A DNA stretch of 64,000 nt from Chitinophaga niabensis (GTDB lineage Bacteria > Bacteroidota > Bacteroidia > Chitinophagales > Chitinophagaceae), in assembly GCF_900129465.1 (NCBI RefSeq), contig NZ_FSRA01000002.1, positions 930,001 to 994,000 of the forward strand, read 5' to 3'. Shown here in pieces: positions 18,133 to 25,159 of the stretch. The translations under genes and the position numbers were made by a program. Position 1 is the first letter of the stretch. The number at the start of each line of letters is the position of its first letter. Under the pieces are notes generated by a model that made no database searches, was not told the DNA's origin, and worked only from the letters and a program-made list of their open reading frames with translations.

Positions 18133-19062
18133 ATGGAAAGAAGAACATTCCTTCAAAAAGGCACACTGGCAGGCATTTCAGCCCTGGCCCTTGGTGGTGC
18201 GGCCACTTCTGCAAACGCTGCAGATACAAAGCCTGCCGCGGCAGGGAAAACCTTTAACCTGGACTATGCACCCCATGCAGGAATGTTCAAGAACAGTGCC
18301 GGGGACGACTTCCTGGACCAGATCCGTTTCATGCATGATCAGGGGTTTCGGTCTATTGAAGACAATGGCATGCTGGGCCGCGATACCGCTCTTCAAAATA
18401 AGATCGGCGAACTGCTGGCGAAACTGAATATGCGGATGGGCGTTTTTGTGATAGACGGTGGAGACAACTGGAAAATTTCCCTCACTACCGGCAAAAAGGA
18501 ATTCCTGGACCTGTTCCTCAAAACCTGTGAACGTTCTGTGGAACTGGCCAAACGGGTAAATGCCAAATGGGCTACTGTTGTTCCCGGTTTCTTTGAACGT
18601 AAACTGCCTATCGGTGTTCAAACCGGTAATGTGATCGATGCGTTGCGCCGTGGTGCTGAGATCCTGGAAAAAGGGGGGCTTACCATGGTATTGGAGCCAT
18701 TAAGCGATACGCCGGACCTGTTCCTCCGCAATTCTGATCAGACCTATATGATCTGCCGCGCAGTGAACAGCCCTTCCTGCAAAATATTGTTCGACATCTA
18801 TCATATGCAGAAAAATGAAGGTCAGCTTATCACCAACATCAATCTCTGCTGGGATGAAATTGCTTACATACAGATCGGAGATAACCCGGGCCGTAAAGAA
18901 CCGGGCACAGGTGAGATCAATTACAAGAACATTTTCAAACACCTGCATACCAAAGGTTATAAAGGCGTGATGGGCATGGAGCATGGTAATGCGTTGCCGG
19001 GGAAAGAAGGAGAGCTGGCTTTGATAAAGGCTTACAGGGATGCGGATAATTTTCTGGGATAA
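18133..19062 (+). CDS. Tat-exported hydroxypyruvate isomerase-like TIM-barrel protein
   Basis: 309 residues. Twin-arginine signal (ERRTFLQKGTLAGISALALGG). The rest is an AP_endonuc_2/xylose-isomerase-like barrel closest in motifs to hydroxypyruvate isomerase: VLEPL (metal Glu), LFDIYHMQ (Asp/His), IQIGDNPGRKEPGTGEINY and the final GMEHG. Hyi interconverts hydroxypyruvate and tartronate semialdehyde, but exported relatives probably act on other keto sugars. It is transcribed away from the FGE-like gene and shares the exported sugar-enzyme group with it. The family call is strong, the reaction uncertain. Confidence 0.85.
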   Translation: MERRTFLQKGTLAGISALALGGAATSANAADTKPAAAGKTFNLDYAPHAGMFKNSAGDDFLDQIRFMHDQGFRSIEDNGMLGRDTALQNKIGELLAKLNMRMGVFVIDGGDNWKISLTTGKKEFLDLFLKTCERSVELAKRVNAKWATVVPGFFERKLPIGVQTGNVIDALRRGAEILEKGGLTMVLEPLSDTPDLFLRNSDQTYMICRAVNSPSCKILFDIYHMQKNEGQLITNINLCWDEIAYIQIGDNPGRKEPGTGEINYKNIFKHLHTKGYKGVMGMEHGNALPGKEGELALIKAYRDADNFLG

Positions 19063-19100
19063 GAATAACCCCGCCTGTTTAAGGTATGCAATAAGAAATA

Positions 19101-19129
19101 AAAAGGCGGCCTGTAACAGACCGCCTTTT
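19101..19129. terminator. bidirectional terminator between the convergent Hyi-like and DUF2490 genes
   Basis: Stem AAAAGGCGG/CCGCCTTTT with an inner CTG/CAG pair. A-rich and T-rich flanks serve both directions. Confidence 0.8.
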
Positions 19130-19133
19130 CTAT

Positions 19134-19862
19134 TTATAACCTCAGATAACCCGCCAGCTGCAACACATGCACTGTGCTGCGGGCAGCACCTCTTCCGGAA
19201 ATATATTGGTTCAGATAACCCGCCTCAAGGTCGAACTGGCGGCTGAAACGATAGCCCACAGCGAGGTACGCTCGGTTCTGGTCAAACACTTTTCCATTTA
19301 CCGCATCCGTATTGGCAAAGTTCAGGAACAACTCATTCTGTGCAGCGGCAAAAGCACCTTTCGTAAAGGTCTGCTCTCCGTTGAATGGAACAATGCCCCG
19401 CAGGAAATAGCGGAAGCGGTGGGCCAGTTCATGTCCGTCTTTTTCCAGTTTATTATTATTCACCACCGGCGTTCCGATAAAACGTTGTTCCACGCGGAAG
19501 CGGTGCTGAATTGGAATAAAGCCCAGTTTATGATTCACGATGAATTGCTCCCAGATACGATGTTCTGAAAGGTAGGCTGTTACATCCTGTACTGCACGGA
19601 GATTATGCACCCAGGCATAACCCACTGTTGCGATCATGTTCTTATTTACATGATAGTTCAATCCCGGCCGTACAATGAATGTTTGAAATTCTCTCCATTC
19701 ATGTGTACTGCGTACCTGTGCATCCATATGAATGCTGAACTTCGTTTTAGGAATAGCTACTGTATTGAAAGATGCCAGCCAACTGGAAAACTGCCTTGTT
19801 TGCTGCGCATTTGCAGCAGCTGCACTTATCATGCAAAAACAGAAAACTAAAATACACCTCAT
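19134..19862 (-). CDS. DUF2490 family outer-membrane-type protein
   Basis: 242 residues with a signal peptide (ends ANA). The body is a series of amphipathic beta-strands with the DUF2490 pattern: FSSWLASFNTVAIPKTKFSIH at the start, EHRIWEQF and HRFRVEQRF in the middle, and a C-terminal strand pattern typical of barrels. Function is unknown. It begins 6 bp after the esterase gene and is the last gene of a four-gene operon ended by the hairpin at 19101-19129. Confidence 0.8.
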   Translation of the reverse strand: MRCILVFCFCMISAAAANAQQTRQFSSWLASFNTVAIPKTKFSIHMDAQVRSTHEWREFQTFIVRPGLNYHVNKNMIATVGYAWVHNLRAVQDVTAYLSEHRIWEQFIVNHKLGFIPIQHRFRVEQRFIGTPVVNNNKLEKDGHELAHRFRYFLRGIVPFNGEQTFTKGAFAAAQNELFLNFANTDAVNGKVFDQNRAYLAVGYRFSRQFDLEAGYLNQYISGRGAARSTVHVLQLAGYLRL

Positions 19863-19868
19863 CCTCTC

Positions 19869-20759
19869 TTAACTTTTCGGTTTAAATACTACGCCTCTCA
19901 GCCATTGCACAGCCAGGCCGGGCCAGCTGTTCAGTACAGGATCTTTCGGTCCCATGCCATATCCATGGCCACCGTGATCATATATATGCAAAGAAGCGGA
20001 AACATTATTTTTCTTCAACGCGGAATAGAATGCCCAGCTGTTCTCTACCGGTACCACTTTGTCATCTGTTGAATGCACCAGGAAAACAGGAGGCGTTTGC
20101 GCCGTTACCCTTTTATCGGTAGATAAAGAATCCATCATGGCCTGCGAAGCATCGGGGCCTAATAAATTCACGGTGCTGCCCTTATGCCGGAAACTTTCGC
20201 TCATGCTGATCACGGGATAAATCAGTATGGCAAAGGCCGGGCGGGAGCTCCATTTTTCCAGCTCATTCTTTGCGGCAGGGTTGGCAGGAATGATCATGGT
20301 AGTGAGGGTGGAAGCAAGATGTCCTCCGGCTGAAAAACCTATTACGCCAATCTTCTCCGGGTCCAGCTTCCAGGCTGCCGCTTTGGATTTCACCAGGCGC
20401 ATGGCGTTGGTAACGTCGTTATACTGCGAAGGGAAACGGGAGCCTTTATTTTCTGCATCGTTTAAACGGTAATGCAGTACAATGGCTTCAAAACCCTGTG
20501 CGGTGAAAAATGCTGCAATATCTTTTCCCTCATGGTCTACAGCCAGGTGCGCGTATCCGCCACCGGGGCAGATCAATATCGCTTCACCGGTTTTTTTATC
20601 CGGTGCAGCCGGGTAATGATCGATATGTGGAACATCGTCTATTTTACGGCCTCCTGCTATTTTGAGTTCAGGCTGGCCAGGATAAAGGTCTATCCTTTCC
20701 TGTGCTAATGCGGTCATTGTTGAGATCATGAGCAGTGCGGTGGCAAAACCGTTTTTCAT
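19869..20759 (-). CDS. exported alpha/beta hydrolase (BD-FAE/acetylxylan-esterase-like)
   Basis: 296 residues with a signal peptide (ends MTALA). The alpha/beta-hydrolase triad is visible: oxyanion-hole strand ICPGGGYAHL, nucleophile GFSAGG (Ser), Asp in HSTDDKVVP and His in DHGGHGYG. This subgroup includes carbohydrate esterases that remove acetyl or feruloyl groups from plant polysaccharides. The start at ATG 20759 is preferred over the in-frame codon three residues earlier. It is the third gene of the operon, 21 bp after yitT. Confidence 0.87.
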   Translation of the reverse strand: MKNGFATALLMISTMTALAQERIDLYPGQPELKIAGGRKIDDVPHIDHYPAAPDKKTGEAILICPGGGYAHLAVDHEGKDIAAFFTAQGFEAIVLHYRLNDAENKGSRFPSQYNDVTNAMRLVKSKAAAWKLDPEKIGVIGFSAGGHLASTLTTMIIPANPAAKNELEKWSSRPAFAILIYPVISMSESFRHKGSTVNLLGPDASQAMMDSLSTDKRVTAQTPPVFLVHSTDDKVVPVENSWAFYSALKKNNVSASLHIYDHGGHGYGMGPKDPVLNSWPGLAVQWLRGVVFKPKS

Positions 20760-20780
20760 GTGGTACAATTGAAGAGTGGA

Positions 20781-21674
20781 TTAATGATGCGTAGCGCGTC
20801 TTTTTATCATCCCGCCACGCGTGTCGTTAATATTGTGTTGCACAATAAACGCTTTTTCGTCGATTCTTTCAATCTCATCTATGATATTATGTACCTCCAG
20901 GCGGGTAACAACAGTATACACGATGTCGATCTCTTCATTTTTCTGACCCCGTTTCCCGAAGCCACTCTTGCCTTTGAACACGGTAACGCCTTTTTTTAAT
21001 TTCAGCGTAAGGGTTTTCCGGATCAGCTCACTTTTTTCTGAAATAATAGTGAGCGCTATGTATTCTTCAAAACCCTGGATCACAAAATCCACGGTCTTGG
21101 AAGCAGAGAAATAGGTGAGCATGGCATACATGGCGGTTTCCACATTGATCAATACTGCGGCCACACCAAAGAGCAGCACGTTAAAATACATGATCACTTC
21201 CCCTACGGACAATACGGTTTTGCGGTTAATGTAAAGGGCCAGCACTTCCGTTCCATCCAGTACGGCACCTCCCCGGATAGACATACCAATACCCGCGCCC
21301 AGGAAGAATCCGCCAAAGATGGCGATCAGCAATTTATCCTGTGTGAACGTAGGTACTTTGATGAGTACCAGGCAGGTGGCCAGGCCAATAATAGCCGCAA
21401 TGGTTTTAATGGTGAACCTTTTGGAAAGCTGTTTATACGCCAGCAAAATAAAAGGGGCATTGATCACGATGAGCAATACGGAAAAGGACCAGCCGGTGAG
21501 CCTGTTCACCAACAGCGAAATTCCCGTTACACCTCCATCGAGGAATCCATTTGGCAGCAGGAAACCTCTCAGTCCGATACTGGCAAGCAGCACACCAATT
21601 GCTATCAATGCAGCATCCTGCGAATTCTGAATGAGGTTTAACCGTACCGCCCTTGCTCTGCGGGTAGTGACCAT
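20781..21674 (-). CDS. YitT family membrane protein (DUF161 + DUF2179)
   Basis: 297 residues. Five to six membrane segments make up two-thirds of the protein, with the YitT signature GFLLPNGFLDGGVTGIS and a second GGAVLDGTEVLAL. A soluble DUF2179 domain follows at the C-terminus (about 205-290; KGVTVFKGKSGF, then VVTRLEVHNIIDEI). Family function is still not settled; transport has been proposed. It follows the arginase-like gene by 9 bp in the same operon. Confidence 0.9.
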   Translation of the reverse strand: MVTTRRARAVRLNLIQNSQDAALIAIGVLLASIGLRGFLLPNGFLDGGVTGISLLVNRLTGWSFSVLLIVINAPFILLAYKQLSKRFTIKTIAAIIGLATCLVLIKVPTFTQDKLLIAIFGGFFLGAGIGMSIRGGAVLDGTEVLALYINRKTVLSVGEVIMYFNVLLFGVAAVLINVETAMYAMLTYFSASKTVDFVIQGFEEYIALTIISEKSELIRKTLTLKLKKGVTVFKGKSGFGKRGQKNEEIDIVYTVVTRLEVHNIIDEIERIDEKAFIVQHNINDTRGGMIKRRATHH

Positions 21675-21683
21675 AATTGTGTT

Positions 21684-22826
21684 TTAAAGTCTTTCCTGGC
21701 TCCGCATCCAACGTTCCGGAATTTCATTGTTGCTGGCCCGCAGGTAATCACTGTAGGCGCAGGGCGCAAATGTTTTATCCGGCAATTGCATCCACCATCT
21801 GCCTGTTTTTTTACTCTTCAGGAAAACGGTATCGATGTCTGCAAAGGCAATGTGAAATTCGAGGAAAGATTCGCGTTCTGTTAAAAGGGCTTCTTTGTTC
21901 TTTACAGATCTGCCGTCCATAAAGTACCACAGCATTTGAGAGATCTGTTTGGCCGTAAGGTTATCTTTATCCTTTGCCGAATTATATCCGAAAATACCAT
22001 AGGTGCTGAGCTGTGAGCTCATGCCTGCATACCGGGAAAGTGCGCAGGCCTCTTCTCCGCTGAATCCGTTCGGAGAAAGAGAATTTGCCGGAGCGTCTGT
22101 ATGTTTGATCATATTAACATCCACACTAAAAAGATCGGTGTTGCGGAGTACAGGTTCTATATCTTCCATATTCTCGCGCACATTGCCGAGGCGGAAACAA
22201 TCGAAGCGTAATTTATCCAGTGTTTCCAGCATGCGGGGCTGTACAAAATAACTCTGGAAACCAATGTGATTGTAGTGGCGGATGTAGTTAGGTTGTTCCA
22301 TGAACATATCCAGCAGGAAGCGCTGGGAGCGTACAGGAGAGTTTTCCTGGAGGTCTATCAGGGCATCTGCCACCGTTACCTCAATAATGTATTTTTTACC
22401 GGCGTAAGCCTGGTATTGTGCATAAGTAAGATCATGGGAGCCGCCGAGGATGATCACCGTTTTTCCGGCATCGATCAGTTCTGTAAGCACACTTTTGAGT
22501 GCTGCATAAGAATCTGTGAGGCTGCGGCCGGCAATGAGGTTGCCTGCATCTGCGAGGCGTACATCTTTATGCCAGTGATAAAGTCTGTAAAATTCACGGC
22601 GGATGGCATCTGGTGTTGCGTTGCCGCCACTGATGGTACCGTTCCCCCTTTCTTCTCCTGCACCTAATAAGATAATGTCTGCCGTATCCAGGTCGGGGAT
22701 ATTTTCTTCTTCATACAGGTCTATCGTACGGCCAATCTGCAGATCGTCGTATTCTTCATCATCATGTAATTGTGTTTTGGAAACAGGCGTCAGAAAATCC
22801 TGCAGGTGCGAAAAGTCTATCATCAC
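21684..22826 (-). CDS. arginase/formimidoylglutamase-fold protein with altered metal site
   Basis: 380 residues. The ureohydrolase fold is recognisable (ILLGAGEERGNG, then VIILGGSHDLTYAQY with the first His ligand). However, the usual DAHxD block reads VADALID, so the bridging His is Leu. The usual DxD block reads SVDVNMI, so the second Asp is Asn. At least two of the six dimanganese ligands are therefore lost, and normal arginase-type hydrolysis is doubtful. The sequence is otherwise full length and intact, so it is probably a functional protein with another role. It is the first gene of the operon with yitT, an esterase and DUF2490. A start two residues in is equally possible (MM). Confidence 0.82.
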   Translation of the reverse strand: MMIDFSHLQDFLTPVSKTQLHDDEEYDDLQIGRTIDLYEEENIPDLDTADIILLGAGEERGNGTISGGNATPDAIRREFYRLYHWHKDVRLADAGNLIAGRSLTDSYAALKSVLTELIDAGKTVIILGGSHDLTYAQYQAYAGKKYIIEVTVADALIDLQENSPVRSQRFLLDMFMEQPNYIRHYNHIGFQSYFVQPRMLETLDKLRFDCFRLGNVRENMEDIEPVLRNTDLFSVDVNMIKHTDAPANSLSPNGFSGEEACALSRYAGMSSQLSTYGIFGYNSAKDKDNLTAKQISQMLWYFMDGRSVKNKEALLTERESFLEFHIAFADIDTVFLKSKKTGRWWMQLPDKTFAPCAYSDYLRASNNEIPERWMRSQERL

Positions 22827-22845
22827 AACGGATATTGTTTGCTCG

Positions 22846-22853
22846 CAAATCTA
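22846..22853 (-). promoter_or_regulatory. -7 box of the arginase-like/yitT operon
   Basis: TAGATTTG on the minus strand matches TAnnTTTG and lies about 20 bp before the first ATG. Confidence 0.5.
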
Positions 22854-23018
22854 CAAGAAGAAATTTAATTCATAGCATAAGAAGTTAACGTTCATAAAAT
22901 GAACATTGCGAATGTGCTACAGAATGTTTTCCGGTTTAATTAATAGTTGGCGTATAGGTTGGAGTGCAGTAGGCAATCGGGTAGGAAATACTACCGGACA
23001 GGGATGAAAATGTTAAGA

Positions 23019-23267
23019 TCAGTTTTTGTGGACGATGAACTCAAATGCTTTTGGCTCTTTACGAAAGAAGGCTCGTTCCAGGATGCGGCGTTTGCTGCTA
23101 ACACGATGTTTGTTGCAGTCCGCTACTTCTGTTGCACGGGCGAGGTAATCCATAGTTTCAACCAACGATAACATATCGCTGATCTGCTTAACCTCATGCT
23201 GGATCTCCTGCTCGTTGTAACGATCTTCATGTAGCAAGATGAGTAAATCCCTCTCTACAGGCTTCAT
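23019..23267 (-). CDS. small hypothetical protein (82 residues)
   Basis: Basic, helical protein starting MKPVERDLLILLHEDRYNEQ, with no signal peptide and no membrane segment. It has one Cys (VADCNKHR) and a charged C-terminus. The frame extends upstream to a GTG at 23324, but ATG 23267 is the more likely start. I do not recognise the family. It lies 109 bp downstream of the 41-codon lipoprotein-like gene on the same strand, with no hairpin between, so co-transcription is possible. Confidence 0.5.
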   Translation of the reverse strand: MKPVERDLLILLHEDRYNEQEIQHEVKQISDMLSLVETMDYLARATEVADCNKHRVSSKRRILERAFFRKEPKAFEFIVHKN

Positions 23268-23376
23268 GCTAATTGATTGTTTTATTTGTTGTTGACATAT
23301 TTTTCGATAACGTGTTTCCCCCACATTTCGGTTCTCAGGTATGGCTTCCGGTATAGAGATGTGCTAGTCTTGTCTT

Positions 23377-23502
23377 CTAATGTTTCATCCGCCCTTTCTG
23401 CATCGGCGGGCAACCACAATCATTCTTTTTCAACACACTGCAACCTTGCCACATTAAGCTAACCATAAATAAGAAGATAAAACCCCATTTAAACTTTTTC
23501 AT
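23377..23502 (-). CDS. 41-residue lipoprotein-like peptide
   Basis: A short frame with strong gene character. ATG 23502 is followed by KKFKWGFIFLFMVSLMWQGC, i.e. two Lys, a hydrophobic stretch and a Cys at position 21 preceded by Gly, as in a lipoprotein signal. Then comes a tail with NDCGCPPMQKGRMKH and a TAG. The Cys-rich tail after a Lys-Lys pair resembles other tiny Bacteroidota lipoprotein-like peptides I have seen. The lipobox is imperfect (Trp-Gln-Gly-Cys). No function is known. Confidence 0.55.
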   Translation of the reverse strand: MKKFKWGFIFLFMVSLMWQGCSVLKKNDCGCPPMQKGRMKH

Positions 23503-23635
23503 AGTGCATTATAAAAAAACTTATTGAATATTGCATTTGCCAGCTTAAAAGAGTTTACCGTTTCTTAACAATGGTCATTTCTAAATTAAGCTATTTTCGC
23601 ATAAAATTTCTAATTATTTGTCCACACACACCCTT

Positions 23636-24718
23636 GTGCAGAAAAAAGTTCTCGTTGTACCATTGGATTGGGGTCTAGGCCACGCCACGCGCGACATCCC
23701 GCTGATCCATGAACTATTAAACGCTGGTTGTGAAGTACTTATTGCGGCGGAAGGTAAACACGCCGCCCTGCTTTCCCGGGAGTTCCCGCAGATCACCATT
23801 TTACCCCTTCCCGGCTATCATATCCAATACTCCCAGAAAGGCCTCTTTTTTGGCTTAAAGATAGTACAACAGATCCCCAAGATCTGGAAGGCCGTTCGCT
23901 ATGAGCAGGCCTGGTTACGCAAGACCGTGGCGGACCTTGGCATAGATGCCGTGATCTCAGACAACCGTTTCGGTCTCTACCATCCAGATATTCCCTGTGT
24001 GTTCATTTCTCACCAGCTGCTCATAAAAACCCCCTTTGGCGGTATTACCGAGCGCCTGCTGCAAAAGATCAATTATAAATACATCCGCCGTTACTCCGCC
24101 TGCTGGATCCCCGATTTTGCCGGGGAACCCAATCTGAGCGGCATCCTGGCGCATCCCGGCACGCTTCCGGAACACACCACTTACCTGGGTTGTCTTTCCC
24201 GCTTTGTGCCCATGGAAAATGTGGAAAAGAAATACGACCTGCTGGCATTAATTTCCGGGCCCGAGCCACAACGCACGAACCTCGAAGAGCTGCTACTGGC
24301 ACAGGTTAAACAAATTCCGGGAATGAAGGCCCTGATCGTCAGCGGCCGGCCGGACCAGGCGGAAAAGAGAGAGATCGCCCCCGGGGTTTTCCAGGTAAGC
24401 CACCTGGGTGCTAAAGACCTGAACGAAGCCATGCTGGCATCGGATATGGTATTAAGCCGCTCCGGTTACACCACCCTCATGGACCTCGCCAAACTCAATA
24501 AGAAAGCCATCCTTATCCCCACCCCCGGCCAATCGGAACAGGAATACCTGGGGAAATACCTGATGCAGAAAGGGTACTTCTACAGCCTGCCGCAACACCA
24601 GTTCAACCTGCAAAAAGCACTGGAAGCCGTAAAAACATTCCCCTTCACCACTTTTCAACATGGGCAGGACATGGAAGCCTATAAAAATGTGGTGCAAACC
24701 TTCGCAAAAACACTTTAA
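23636..24718 (+). CDS. glycosyltransferase (GT28-like, MurG-type fold)
   Basis: 360 residues. The N-terminus VLVVPLDWGLGHATRDIPLI is the sugar-acceptor Rossmann fold with the GxGH motif of GT28/MurG-like enzymes. The C-terminal donor-binding lobe has SRSGYTTLMDLAKLNKKAILIPTPGQSEQEY, the nucleotide-sugar signature. It probably moves a sugar onto a lipid or envelope acceptor in the cytoplasm; donor and acceptor are unknown. No ATG is available near the start. GTG 23636 puts the first strand at the normal distance, while TTG 23618 would add six residues. It is a single gene. Confidence 0.82.
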   Translation: MQKKVLVVPLDWGLGHATRDIPLIHELLNAGCEVLIAAEGKHAALLSREFPQITILPLPGYHIQYSQKGLFFGLKIVQQIPKIWKAVRYEQAWLRKTVADLGIDAVISDNRFGLYHPDIPCVFISHQLLIKTPFGGITERLLQKINYKYIRRYSACWIPDFAGEPNLSGILAHPGTLPEHTTYLGCLSRFVPMENVEKKYDLLALISGPEPQRTNLEELLLAQVKQIPGMKALIVSGRPDQAEKREIAPGVFQVSHLGAKDLNEAMLASDMVLSRSGYTTLMDLAKLNKKAILIPTPGQSEQEYLGKYLMQKGYFYSLPQHQFNLQKALEAVKTFPFTTFQHGQDMEAYKNVVQTFAKTL

Positions 24719-24752
24719 GATTTTACCCCATTTGGAATTGATTAACGAAAGA

Positions 24753-25103
24753 TCAGATGGTTTCCTTCAGTGATTCCACCGTCTTTTTTTCGCTTCCCAC
24801 AAATATTTTCTTCCCGATAATGGTTACGGGCCGTTTCAGGAATGTGTATTCTTCCAGTATAAGGGAACGGTAATCATCCTCTGTTAATTCTTTTTCTGCC
24901 AGGCCCATCGGTTTATATTTCTGAGAGCGGCGGCTGAACAATGCTTCATAGCTTCCTGCCAGTTTACGCATATCGTCCAACTGCTCCGGTGTGATCTTAT
25001 CCTTCTTAATATCCTGTAATGCATAGCCCTTTCCTACAGCATCCGTTTCATCCAGGATCCTTTTGCATGTACTGCAGCTCGACAAATAATAAATCCTTTT
25101 CAT
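24753..25103 (-). CDS. ArsC/Spx family thioredoxin-fold protein
   Basis: 116 residues, the usual length of ArsC-like proteins. The N-terminal strand carries CSTC (Cys10 and Cys13). The central region has SRRSQKY and the conserved FLKRPV block with the family Arg before the cis-Pro. Members include arsenate reductases and the regulator Spx. No arsenic resistance genes are near, so a stress or thiol role is as likely. It has its own -7 box and is divergent from polA. Confidence 0.8.
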   Translation of the reverse strand: MKRIYYLSSCSTCKRILDETDAVGKGYALQDIKKDKITPEQLDDMRKLAGSYEALFSRRSQKYKPMGLAEKELTEDDYRSLILEEYTFLKRPVTIIGKKIFVGSEKKTVESLKETI

Positions 25104-25108
25104 GGCCG

Positions 25109-25116
25109 CAAAATTA
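25109..25116 (-). promoter_or_regulatory. -7 box of the ArsC-like gene
   Basis: TAATTTTG on the minus strand, only 5 bp upstream of the ATG, so the transcript would have almost no leader. Confidence 0.45.
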
Positions 25117-25159
25117 GGTAATATGATCTTGCGAATCGGTAATTGTTTACTTTTACCGA

